A DNA stretch of 64,000 nt from Rouxiella sp. WC2420 (lineage in GTDB: Bacteria > Pseudomonadota > Gammaproteobacteria > Enterobacterales > Enterobacteriaceae), in assembly GCF_041200025.1 (NCBI RefSeq), contig NZ_CP165628.1, forward strand, positions 1,736,001-1,800,000. The letters run 5' to 3'. A program made the translations under genes and the position numbers. Below the pieces are notes generated by a model. That model saw nothing but the letters and a program-made list of their open reading frames with translations, made no database searches and was not told where the DNA came from. Of this stretch, positions 9,343-17,647 are shown in pieces (within the stretch, counting starts at the first letter, position 1; each line of letters begins with the position of its first letter).

Positions 9343-10973
9343 GCCAGACAACAAAACCGGTACTGCTGTCAGTGGAACAGCTCAGTATTGACTATGCCCT
9401 CAAGAGCGGAGAAATGCTGCGGGCGGTGGAAAAACTCGATCTACAGCTGGCTGCGGGAGAAGTGTTGGCGATTGTTGGCGGCTCCGGCTCGGGCAAGTCC
9501 ACGACTGCCTCGGCATTGGTCGGACTGCTGGGCAAGCAGGCACGGCGCACAGAGGGTACGATTCGGCTGGATGGCGAAGCGCTTGAGAATATTAGCCAAC
9601 GGCGTTGGCAACAATTACGCGGGCTGGAAATTGGTTTTGTCCCTCAAGATCCGGGCCAGTCGCTTAACCCTATTCAGTCTATCGGCAAGCAAATGCTCGA
9701 AGCACTGACTTTGCACGGTGTCAGCAAAAAGCGGGCCGTGGCGCGGGTGGAAACTCTGTTGAATGAAGTGGGGCTGCACGATGCTCATCGTGTGTTGCAC
9801 AGCTACCCACACCAACTTTCCGGCGGAATGCGCCAACGCGTACTCCTGGCGATGGCGATGAGCCATCATCCAAAACTCATTATTGCCGATGAACCGACCA
9901 GCGCTCTTGATGTGACCGTGCAAAAACAGGTGCTTGACGCGCTTGAATCCATCGTGCGCAGCAAGGGAATTGCGCTGCTGTTGATAACCCATGACTTACA
10001 GGTGGCGCTGGAGCGTGCCGATCGCGTAATGGTGATGCAGCACGGAAACGTTGTAGAAACCGGCCCCGCCGCTGCGCTGTTTAACCAGCCGCGCCATGCT
10101 TACACCCGCCAGCTGTTGCAGTCTTCACCCGCTTTTTTTGAGGTGCCGCGCCGCCCGTTGTTAAAAAATAATCTACCCTTACTGCGCGCCAACCAGCTGA
10201 GCAAGCGTTTTGTTTCCAGCGGTGGCCAAAGCCATTTTATTGCCGTGGACAAGGTTTCTTTTCCGGTCATCCGTGGCGGAACCACTAGCTTGGTGGGGGA
10301 GTCTGGCTCTGGTAAATCGACCACCGTGCGTATGTTGTTAGGGCTGGAAACTCAAGACAGCGGCAATATCGAGTTCGACGGTGAGGATTTCAGCGCCCCC
10401 AGCCGCGCCAAACGACTGGCATTTCGTCGTCGAGTGCAAGTGGTGTATCAAAATCCCTATGCGTCGCTGAATCCGAAAATGACATTGCTTGAGATTATTA
10501 CTGAACCGCTGATGGCTTTTCGTATCGGCTGTCGGCACAGTCAGCGCGAAAGAGCCGAGTGGCTGATGGACAGTGTCGAGCTGCCGCGGCGATTGCTGGA
10601 TGTACGCCCTACGACATTATCCGGCGGCCAGCGACAGCGGGTCGCGATTGCACGAGCGTTGGCCATTTCCCCCGAGCTGGTGGTGCTTGACGAACCTGTC
10701 TCGGCGCTTGATGCCGCAGTTCAGTCGCAAATATTAACTTTATTGGACCGTCTGCAGCGCGAGTTAGGCTTGAGTTACCTGTTTATCTCTCATGATCTGG
10801 CGGTTGTTAAACAGATCTCAGACTATGTGGTGGTTATGCAACAGGGGAAAGTCGTCGAGCAAGCAGCGGTACAGCAAATTTTTGACCATCCCCAAACCGA
10901 CTACACCCGCCAACTTTTGAGTCATATTCCTGGCAGAAGTCAAACAACGGCGGCGTTAAGTGCTGCGGGTTAA
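9339..10973 (+). CDS. fused double ABC ATPase of peptide/nickel importer (DppD-DppF/GsiA-like)
   Basis: A single 544-aa polypeptide with two complete ATPase domains, in place of the separate DppD and DppF. Domain 1 has GGSGSGKSTT, LSGGMRQRV and LIIADEPTSALDVT. Domain 2 has GESGSGKSTT, LSGGQRQRVAIARAL and LVVLDEPVSALDAAVQ. Each is followed by the oligopeptide-family C-terminal region (RHAYTRQLL and QTDYTRQLL). It powers the two permeases just upstream, with which it overlaps by 4 bases. Last gene of the five-gene plus-strand operon that begins with the monooxygenase. GsiA (glutathione import) shares this fused layout, in keeping with a sulfur-compound role. Confidence 0.92.
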   Translation: MSQTTKPVLLSVEQLSIDYALKSGEMLRAVEKLDLQLAAGEVLAIVGGSGSGKSTTASALVGLLGKQARRTEGTIRLDGEALENISQRRWQQLRGLEIGFVPQDPGQSLNPIQSIGKQMLEALTLHGVSKKRAVARVETLLNEVGLHDAHRVLHSYPHQLSGGMRQRVLLAMAMSHHPKLIIADEPTSALDVTVQKQVLDALESIVRSKGIALLLITHDLQVALERADRVMVMQHGNVVETGPAAALFNQPRHAYTRQLLQSSPAFFEVPRRPLLKNNLPLLRANQLSKRFVSSGGQSHFIAVDKVSFPVIRGGTTSLVGESGSGKSTTVRMLLGLETQDSGNIEFDGEDFSAPSRAKRLAFRRRVQVVYQNPYASLNPKMTLLEIITEPLMAFRIGCRHSQRERAEWLMDSVELPRRLLDVRPTTLSGGQRQRVAIARALAISPELVVLDEPVSALDAAVQSQILTLLDRLQRELGLSYLFISHDLAVVKQISDYVVVMQQGKVVEQAAVQQIFDHPQTDYTRQLLSHIPGRSQTTAALSAAG

Positions 10974-11013
10974 ATATTTCCCCTCCACACAGTCGGCAAT
11001 GAGATTGGGCTGC

Positions 11014-11047
11014 ATGATCTGACTTTTTTATTTGTGAGTCAGATCAT
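11014..11047. terminator. perfect 10-bp stem-loop after the ABC operon
   Basis: ATGATCTGAC (11014-11023) and its exact reverse complement (11038-11047) are separated by a 14-base loop that starts with TTTTTTA. It lies about 40 bases after the operon stop. There is no T-run after the stem, so it is either a weak terminator or mRNA 3'-end-stabilising structure, or a binding site. The rest of 10974-11453 is AT-rich upstream region of the next gene; I see nothing else in it. Confidence 0.45.
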
Positions 11048-11453
11048 AATTCCAATAAACACTACCCGTCCCCTCTCTTTACTTTTATATAGAAGTTAGC
11101 TACCTACAGATTGGTTTTAACCCCTGTTCAAACTATTTACTCAGTAAACATTAATAATATTTGCTATTTTTTTTGTTAAGAATGATAGTAACCCTCTACA
11201 CACAGCAAGTAGTTTAAAAGCATTTTATATTCTTAAGCTATTAACCGTTTTCCATGACAATTATAAAAGTTAGTTTAGCCCTTACCAAAATGATAAGGGG
11301 TATTTTTTGTTGATGTTATTTGCGGCTCAATTTTTTGAGAAAATTTGCGCTGTATTTTTTGAGAACACCATAAGCCAAGGGAATTGCACTTTCAACTCTG
11401 TTGAGAGTTATGCCTATTTATTATTTATCAATAACCTGGCGGATTATAAAATA

Positions 11454-12440
11454 GTGAAAAATAACAGTATAGATAGCGTTAAGCTACTGTTCTCTATTAC
11501 CGTGGTTATTATGCACGGTTTTCTTTTGGATGTTCGCCACCCAAGTTATCTAACCGGATTATTGACCAATGGTTTTTTTATAACCGCAGTGCCGTTTTAT
11601 TTTATTGTCAGCGGTTATCTTTTTTATAAAACCATTATAAAATGCCATGTCAAAAAATGGTATGTTCACATCATCAGAACTTATCTGATCTGGTCAACTG
11701 TTTATGCTTATACCCTGCTAAACATCATTCAGCTAACCGACGCCAGTCCTTCCCGCAAGTTTTATCTCATTCTCAGAGCCGAGCTGACTGGTGTAGTGCA
11801 TCTCTGGTTCATTCCTTCGCTGATTACGGCATCATTACTTTGTTATTTGCTCAGAGGAGTTATTGAACAAAAAACTAAAGTCGTGATAGTCATTATTGCC
11901 TTAATTTGGCTTTTAGGGGTTGCGTTAAACTGGCGACTTTTGCTGATACACAGCCTGAATTGTTTTTGGTATAAAAATGGTTTTTTTTATGGTGCTCCAA
12001 TGTTTTTTCTGGGTTTTATATTTTCTCGACACGAGACAACAATACTTTCCAGAGTTGTTGATTTTAAAAAATGGATTACATTTTCAGCGTTGCTTATTAT
12101 TGCCGAGTCGTTGATTACCACTTCGGTGATCAATAGCTTAGAAGGAGCACTCGCTAATTCGATGGATATGATGATGACCACGCCACTGCTATCTTCATTC
12201 GTTTTCATCGGTTGTATGAAAAAACCGGGTCTGAGGATTCTGAACGGCATGGAGCGGTTGCTGTCCACTTTTATATATTACTCGCACATATTATTCCTTG
12301 GCCTGATTCTATGGTTTTTTTCAGCAGTAAACATGCCGTGGTCAAATTTAACTCGTGATATGGTAATAACCGGATTCGCACTCGTTTTAATATTTATTAT
12401 CGGCTTGGTATTTAAAAATAAAGTACGACAAATCATCTAA
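11454..12440 (+). CDS. membrane acyltransferase, family 3 (O-acetyltransferase-like)
   Basis: Integral membrane acyltransferase-3 protein, about 328 aa with about ten hydrophobic segments. The opening IDSVKLLFSITVVIMHG carries the conserved histidine of helix 1; FFITAVPFYFIVSGYLFYK and LTGVVHLWFIPSLI match the usual second and third conserved blocks. Such proteins O-acylate surface polysaccharides or lipids from acyl-CoA. The frame is open from an ATG at 11307, but the first 49 residues resemble nothing and lack a good ribosome site, so I prefer the GTG at 11454, giving the family-typical beginning. It is clearly more AT-rich than its neighbours and stands alone, suggesting acquisition. Acceptor unknown. 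Confidence 0.75.
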   Translation: MKNNSIDSVKLLFSITVVIMHGFLLDVRHPSYLTGLLTNGFFITAVPFYFIVSGYLFYKTIIKCHVKKWYVHIIRTYLIWSTVYAYTLLNIIQLTDASPSRKFYLILRAELTGVVHLWFIPSLITASLLCYLLRGVIEQKTKVVIVIIALIWLLGVALNWRLLLIHSLNCFWYKNGFFYGAPMFFLGFIFSRHETTILSRVVDFKKWITFSALLIIAESLITTSVINSLEGALANSMDMMMTTPLLSSFVFIGCMKKPGLRILNGMERLLSTFIYYSHILFLGLILWFFSAVNMPWSNLTRDMVITGFALVLIFIIGLVFKNKVRQII

Positions 12441-12693
12441 ATAGTAGTTTTTCTTATGTTTCACTGACGCGCAAGCAAGTTCAGTTAACGGATAAAATCG
12501 AAACCTTCTACCGGCATGATGTTGCTTGCTAACTCCGCAATTTCCCTACCTTTTTAGGGGGCAAAGATCTTCAGTGCTATTTTTACTTTGGTAAACTGAT
12601 TAAGTTTTAAACTTGTGATTTATTTATGGTAAAAGTGATGTCTTGAATAGCGTAATAACTATTAACTGCATAACTATTTTTCAGGGATTTGCC

Positions 12694-13944
12694 ATGCCTC
12701 CTCCTTCCGTTAACTCGGACTCGCTGCTGCAACACCGCTCTTTCGTCGCGTTCTGGATTGCTCGTGCCTCTTCAAGCTTTGGATTCCAAATGCTGACCAT
12801 TGCGGTGAGCTGGCAGATTTATTCTCTGACCGGACGCGCATTTGACCTCGGACTGATCGGACTGGTGCAATTTTTCCCTTCCGTTGCTCTCGCGTTGGTT
12901 GCCGGACACGTTGCGGATCAGTTCGATCGCCGCCGAGTGGTTGTTTTGGCTCAGTTTATCGAAGGGTTGGCGATTTTCGCGCTTGCTGCGCTCACGCTAA
13001 CTCAGCACGTCAATGAAATCGTGGTGCTCGGATTATTGTTTGTGATATCCGTTGCCAAGGCAATGGAAGGACCATCGCTGCTTTCGATGCTGCCTGCGCT
13101 AGTGCCACCAAAAATTTTGCCGCGCGCGATGGCGGCCAACAGCGTTGCCGGGCAGGCCGCGGGTATGGTGGGTCCGGCTATCGGCGGCCTGCTTTATATT
13201 GCCGGCGCGCAGGTGGTTTACGCCATTTGTGGGCTGCTTTATTTTATCTCGGTGCTGATGGTCAGCCGCCTGCGCTACGAGCAAGCACCGCCGCGCCGCG
13301 TTCCTGCGACCTTCAAAACTTTATTCGCCGGGATCAGTTTTATACGCAATCGCCCAGACGTGCTTGGGGTTATCTCGCTGGACTTGTTCGCGGTACTACT
13401 GGGGGGGGCAACGGCACTGTTGCCGATTTTTGCCCACGATATTCTGCATACCGGCCCTTGGGGATTAGGCATTCTGCGCGGAGCTCCTGCTGTTGGCGCA
13501 CTGCTGGTCGGTTTTTGGTTGAGCCGACGCGCATTATCGCGCAACGTTGGCATGATCATGTTTGCCGCCGTGGCCGGATTTGGTGTGGCGACGATAATTT
13601 TCGCGTTGTCGAATATGCTGTGGCTGTCGATTCTGGCGCTGTTTGCGCTGGGCGGATTCGATATGATCAGTATGGTTATCCGTGGGTCACTGGTTCAACT
13701 TGATACCCCTGACGACATGCGCGGTCGCGTAAGCGCGGTAAATTCAATATTTATCAATACTTCCAATCAGCTCGGAGAATTTGAATCAGGGATGTTGGCA
13801 GCATGGCTAGGCGCAGTTCCTGCAGCGGCAGTCGGTGGTATAGGTACACTGGTGGTCGTAGCTCTGTGGATGAAAATGTTCCCCGGCCTGCGTCGACGCC
13901 AAAGATTGGAAAATGATCCACCAAACACTGAAATAGTCGCTTAA
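12694..13944 (+). CDS. MFS exporter, EntS-like (MFS_3)
   Basis: Complete major facilitator transporter of 416 aa, twelve predicted helices, same subfamily as the partial gene at the left edge. Seen: RSFVAFWIARASSSFGFQML, the loop 2-3 motif GHVADQFDRRRVV, and DMRGRVSAVNSIFINTSNQLGEFESG in the C-terminal half, a hallmark of the enterobactin-exporter-like group. The ATG at 12694 has AGGGA 7 bases upstream; the frame extends further up without a better start. Likely a proton-driven exporter of a drug or small metabolite; the substrate cannot be told. It is followed 9 bases later by the DUF998 gene, so the two are probably co-transcribed. Confidence 0.88.
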   Translation: MPPPSVNSDSLLQHRSFVAFWIARASSSFGFQMLTIAVSWQIYSLTGRAFDLGLIGLVQFFPSVALALVAGHVADQFDRRRVVVLAQFIEGLAIFALAALTLTQHVNEIVVLGLLFVISVAKAMEGPSLLSMLPALVPPKILPRAMAANSVAGQAAGMVGPAIGGLLYIAGAQVVYAICGLLYFISVLMVSRLRYEQAPPRRVPATFKTLFAGISFIRNRPDVLGVISLDLFAVLLGGATALLPIFAHDILHTGPWGLGILRGAPAVGALLVGFWLSRRALSRNVGMIMFAAVAGFGVATIIFALSNMLWLSILALFALGGFDMISMVIRGSLVQLDTPDDMRGRVSAVNSIFINTSNQLGEFESGMLAAWLGAVPAAAVGGIGTLVVVALWMKMFPGLRRRQRLENDPPNTEIVA

Positions 13945-13953
13945 TAGGAATCT

Positions 13954-14610
13954 ATGCCGAGACTCAACGGTTGGCAACAAACAGGCGCGTGGTGTTTTAG
14001 CCTGGGCGGAATACAGTATCTGCTGGCAGAAAAAATAACAGCGCTAGGCTGGAGTAACCCTGCCTATTTCTACAGCAAAAATTATATCAGCGACTTGGGT
14101 ATTCCTCTGTGTGGCCAGACGGCAGATGGCCGTGATATTTGTTCGCCGCTGCACGCAGTGATGAATAGCGGTTTTGCTATTGAAGGGATTTTATTTGCAC
14201 TTGCCTGTTGGTTGCTGGGTGGGGTATTTAACGGGCGCACCCGCAGTCTGTTTATTTTGGCAGGTTTGCTGCATGGGATTGGCGGGGTATTGATTGCCTG
14301 TTTTCACAGCGGCACGGCCAGCAGCGGAATAACCTTGCATCAGGTAGGCGCAGTGATGGCTATCGGCGGCGGTAATTTGTGCTTGATCGCCGCTGCATGG
14401 TTAATGCATACCAAGGCCGGGTTTGGCCGCTATGCCTGGTTAACCCTGTTCCTGGGTGGTGTCGGGTTAGTGTGCATGTTTTCTATTACCTCCGGTAAAT
14501 ATCCGATTGGCATCATCGAACGCGCTTCGGTATATCCGATCACCTTCTGGCAAATTCTGACCGGATTTTTTTTACTGATTAAATCCCGTGAGTCTGGCGC
14601 AGAGAAATAA
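13954..14610 (+). CDS. DUF998 family membrane protein
   Basis: A 218-aa protein with about six membrane helices and the features of DUF998: GAWCFSLGGIQYLLAEKI at the start, YISDLGIPLCG after helix 1, and paired glycine-rich helices (LLHGIGGVLIACFHSG). No catalytic motif is visible. AGGAATCT precedes the ATG. It follows the MFS gene by 9 bases. Its last 32 bases overlap the 3' end of the convergent lysE-like gene. Function unknown. Confidence 0.75.
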   Translation: MPRLNGWQQTGAWCFSLGGIQYLLAEKITALGWSNPAYFYSKNYISDLGIPLCGQTADGRDICSPLHAVMNSGFAIEGILFALACWLLGGVFNGRTRSLFILAGLLHGIGGVLIACFHSGTASSGITLHQVGAVMAIGGGNLCLIAAAWLMHTKAGFGRYAWLTLFLGGVGLVCMFSITSGKYPIGIIERASVYPITFWQILTGFFLLIKSRESGAEK

Positions 14611-15223
14611 GAAAACCGAGTGCGAACAAGGTATAGAAACAGCCACAGATAATATCAAATACGCGTCTGTTACGGCCCAAAAATGCTTCTGCCGAGCGTG
14701 CGGAAAATACTATGGCATAAAGGCTAAATATCATCATACCTAATATTGCGCAGCTGCCTATCAGCACAAAAATGCTGCTTTTGGGGGCGGTTGCCCCAAG
14801 GCTGATGCTAGTGACGGCAAACCAGCTGAGTACAGCTTTGGGGTTAGTCAGGTGAATACTGAGACCTTGCAAATAAAACTCCAACGCGCTGCCTGGCTGC
14901 TTAGAAAATTTTCGAGCTAACAGCGGTTTATTATCTATTGCTTTCTTGATTGCTTTATAACCTAGCCAGAATAGATAACAGGCACCCACCAGTTTAAGCG
15001 CGATAATAAAATAGAGCGACGAGGCCAATAAAGCCGAAACGCCGATCCCTGTTAATACTCCCCAGCAAATCGACCCGCAGATAACCCCCGATGCCAGCAT
15101 TAAGCCGGCTTTCCTGCCATAGTTCATTGCCGCATTGGCGATAGAGAGGTTTGCGGGGCCTGGTGTTGCCGTGCCGACGATGTAAATGATGATGCCGGTA
15201 AGAAAGGTTGAAAAACTAATCAT
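14579..15223 (-). CDS. LysE/RhtB family amino acid exporter
   Basis: A 214-aa inner-membrane exporter with about six helices. Seen: FLTGIIIYIVGTATPGPANLSIANAAMNYGRKAGL, the diagnostic LysE-family N-terminal block with PGPA, then LKLVGACYLFWLGYKAIKKA and FYLQGLSIHLTNPKAVLSWFAV. The family exports amino acids or related metabolites using the proton gradient. It lies 122 bases downstream of a LysR-type gene on the same strand, which may regulate it, although such regulators are more often divergent. AGGGATAGCT precedes the ATG. Confidence 0.88.
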   Translation of the reverse strand: MISFSTFLTGIIIYIVGTATPGPANLSIANAAMNYGRKAGLMLASGVICGSICWGVLTGIGVSALLASSLYFIIALKLVGACYLFWLGYKAIKKAIDNKPLLARKFSKQPGSALEFYLQGLSIHLTNPKAVLSWFAVTSISLGATAPKSSIFVLIGSCAILGMMIFSLYAIVFSARSAEAFLGRNRRVFDIICGCFYTLFALGFLISLRQTHGI

Positions 15224-15345
15224 AGCTATCCCTGTGCTGTTATAAGTTTTAATTCATATTAATTAGCCAGGAGAATTTAAATAAGACACAGATTGGAATT
15301 TTTTTAACCGTACAGTATTCACGGCTCGAAGCTATCCTCGGTTTA

Positions 15346-16230
15346 TCACTTAAGATTTTCTATAATCCAGGCCTTAAATGCCTGCACATCGGGTCGCTGA
15401 GCTTTGTCTTTGCTGGTCACAAGGTAATATTTTCCGCCGGGAAGCGCGTGTTTGAACGGAACGGCAAGAATACCTTTATGAATAAAATCTCTGGCTAATA
15501 AACTGCTGACGATAGCAACGCCTTGCCCGGCAATTGCCGCCTGAATTGCGTGAGTTTCATCGCTAAAACGCAGCCCTGCGTCGATATTCAGTGACAGCGG
15601 CCCATAAAGTTTGCGCCAGTGCGCCCAGTCCGGAGAAGGTTGGGGGATGTGGCGATTTTCGACATGAAACAGGGTGATTGCCGAAAGTTGTTCGAGCCGT
15701 TTTAAGCCGAGTGCCGGGCTGGCGACCAGTATAAAAGCGTCCTCATACAGCAAGGTTGATTGCAGCCTGCAGTCTGCCGACATGCTGTAGCGAATCGCGA
15801 CGTCCACGGATCCTTGCTCTAAATCCACCAGCTCGACGCTGGTATGCAGCCGCAAATCCAGCTCGGGTATGCTGGCTTTCATTGCAGCAAGGCGCGGTAC
15901 CAACCAATGAGTCAGGAAATTTGAGGTGGTGGTTAATGTCAGGGCTGGCGGCAGCTGAGCGTGATAAATATCATCCACCGCGTCTTGCAGATCGGCAAAA
16001 GCGCGCTGGGTTGATTGCTGCAAACGTTGGCCTGCGGTGGTCAGCGTAACTTCCCGTGCGCTGCGTACAAAAACTGCTGTCCCCAGCGACTCTTCAAGAA
16101 TCCGGATTTGATGGCTAATGGCGGTGGGTGTCACGCCAATATCCTCAGCGGCGCGTTTAAAACTTTTAAATTTCGCCACGGCATCGAAAGCTTCTAGGGA
16201 ACCCAAAGGCGGCAGGCGTTTATGTTTCAT
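15346..16230 (-). CDS. LysR-family transcriptional regulator (GcvA-like)
   Basis: A 294-aa LysR regulator: winged helix-turn-helix at residues 6-65 (LGSLEAFDAVAKFKSFKRAAEDIGVTPTAISHQI), linker helix, then the periplasmic-binding-like effector domain (LTLTTTSNFLTHWLVPRLAAM). The N-terminal LPPLGSLEAF signature is the GcvA/AmpR-like subgroup. Transcribed away from the small membrane protein at 16365; the 134-base interval holds both promoters. Candidate targets are the lysE-like gene just downstream and the acyl-CoA cluster to the right; neither can be chosen from sequence. Confidence 0.88.
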   Translation of the reverse strand: MKHKRLPPLGSLEAFDAVAKFKSFKRAAEDIGVTPTAISHQIRILEESLGTAVFVRSAREVTLTTAGQRLQQSTQRAFADLQDAVDDIYHAQLPPALTLTTTSNFLTHWLVPRLAAMKASIPELDLRLHTSVELVDLEQGSVDVAIRYSMSADCRLQSTLLYEDAFILVASPALGLKRLEQLSAITLFHVENRHIPQPSPDWAHWRKLYGPLSLNIDAGLRFSDETHAIQAAIAGQGVAIVSSLLARDFIHKGILAVPFKHALPGGKYYLVTSKDKAQRPDVQAFKAWIIENLK

Positions 16231-16364
16231 GATGAGATATTTTCATCCATGGCTGAAATCTATGACTTTGATTGCCCTAAATTAAGCGATGTATTCTGGT
16301 ATTACAAGATGAGATGGATGAGTAATGCTTATCCATTGCTAGCGAGCCACCTGAGAATATCTTT

Positions 16365-16733
16365 ATGACAATGCCTCTCCATAAACATCGCCAACAGCAT
16401 ATTGTAGAATCGCTTCATTCAGACATAAGGCGGCAGTATTGGTCGTTGCTATCCTCATTTTTAATGATTTTGGCGACCGTCAGTCTGCTGCTTGCCGGAT
16501 TCAGCTGGGTGATAAATGGCCTAAATGCGGTTTTTACTCATCTGGCCAACGGGTCTACAACGGTATTATTGCTGCTAGTGTGGATGAATGAGAAATACAG
16601 CCCGCAGCCGCTGATTAATCTCCGGCTGCGTTTACAGACCCGAGAACTGGCGGCAGAGTGGGCTAATATTTTGTATTCCATCTGGGCATGGGTGGCGGTC
16701 ATTCTGTTGGCGTTGAATTTTTGCCTGTCTTGA
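16365..16733 (+). CDS. small membrane protein of unknown function
   Basis: I do not recognise this 122-aa protein. It has an amphipathic charged N-terminus (HKHRQQHIVESLHSDIRRQYW), two adjacent hydrophobic segments (LSSFLMILATVSLLLAGFSW and TTVLLLLVWMN), a charged middle and a third hydrophobic segment at the C-terminus. Both ends are probably cytoplasmic or opposite depending on the hairpin. It is divergent from the LysR gene and precedes the enoyl-CoA hydratase gene by 56 bases on the same strand. Confidence 0.6.
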   Translation: MTMPLHKHRQQHIVESLHSDIRRQYWSLLSSFLMILATVSLLLAGFSWVINGLNAVFTHLANGSTTVLLLLVWMNEKYSPQPLINLRLRLQTRELAAEWANILYSIWAWVAVILLALNFCLS

Positions 16734-16789
16734 GGCGAAAGAGAACGGTAATATTCATCCTATCGACCCAAAAGTTATTCAGGAACTTT

Positions 16790-17599
16790 ATGAGCTTTGC
16801 CAACGTCTCTTTTGACTACCAAAAATTTCAAGCTTTGATTGTCCAACCGCTCAGTGAGCAGGTGATGTTGGTGACGTTAAATCGGACACAGGCGCACAAT
16901 GCTTATAATGCAAACATGGTCAGCGAGCTTGGACAGATTGTGGCTTTTACCGAGGCGACGGTGGCAATTAAAGTGGTGATCCTGACCGGCGCGGGGGAGA
17001 AAGTTTTCTGTGCCGGGGCAGACCTTAAAGAAGCGTTTATCGACAGTGGTAAAGGGTTGCTCAACGCGCACGGTGGCTATAATCCGTTGCAGTATATGCC
17101 GCGCCGCAAGGTGTGGATTGCCGCACTCAATGGCCATGCTTTCGGTGGCGGTCTCGAGCTGGCTCTGCACTGCGACCTGCTGGTGGCAGAAGAAAAGGTA
17201 CAGCTGGCGTTACCTGAAACCCGCCATAGTCTGCTGCCGCTTGGCGGTGGAATTACCCAGCTTGCGGCATTGCTTCCCGCGCCGATAGTGAAAGAAATGA
17301 TCCTGGCCGGTGGCGTATTGGAGGCAAATCGCGCATACAGTCTGGGGTTGATTAATCGCGTGACCGACAGCCAAAATCTGTTGTCCGCTGCCTGCGAATT
17401 GGCCGAGCAAGTGACTCGCAATGCCCCGTTGGCGGTGCAGGCTGCCAATACTCTACTCGAGCACTGTCTTCACGGTGACCCTGCGACATTGGCAATCCGC
17501 ATGCAGCAAGAGCTTGAACAGTTACAACAAAGCGAAGACTTTACTGAAAGCAGTCAGGCGTTTAAAGAAAAACGAGAACCGCTGTGGAAAGGGAAATAG
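16790..17599 (+). CDS. enoyl-CoA hydratase/isomerase family protein
   Basis: Crotonase-fold protein of 269 aa. Seen: VTLNRTQAHNAYNANMVSEL, GAGEKVFCAGADLKE (first oxyanion-hole block, AGADL) and IAALNGHAFGGGLELALHCDL (second oxyanion-hole block). The position of the second catalytic glutamate is occupied in PETRHSLLPLGGGI, so hydratase activity is plausible, though crotonase relatives also do isomerisation or hydrolysis. The ATG at 16790 has AGGAA 5 bases upstream; the frame is open from 16688 without a better start. Convergent with the thiolase gene. With the thiolase, ligase, thioesterase and reductase nearby it forms a compact acyl-CoA metabolism cluster. Confidence 0.88.
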   Translation: MSFANVSFDYQKFQALIVQPLSEQVMLVTLNRTQAHNAYNANMVSELGQIVAFTEATVAIKVVILTGAGEKVFCAGADLKEAFIDSGKGLLNAHGGYNPLQYMPRRKVWIAALNGHAFGGGLELALHCDLLVAEEKVQLALPETRHSLLPLGGGITQLAALLPAPIVKEMILAGGVLEANRAYSLGLINRVTDSQNLLSAACELAEQVTRNAPLAVQAANTLLEHCLHGDPATLAIRMQQELEQLQQSEDFTESSQAFKEKREPLWKGK

Positions 17600-17606
17600 A
17601 AAAATG

Positions 17607-17634
17607 GCGCTGAAAGTGGCCAGCGCTATCTTTT
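17607..17634. terminator. weak bidirectional stem-loop between convergent genes
   Basis: GCGCTG (17607-17612) and CAGCGC (17621-17626) form a 6-bp stem with an 8-base loop, followed on the plus strand by TATCTTTT. It lies in the 48-base gap between the convergent hydratase and thiolase genes and may terminate the hydratase transcript. Confidence 0.4.
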
Positions 17635-17647
17635 ACAACCCTGTGGT

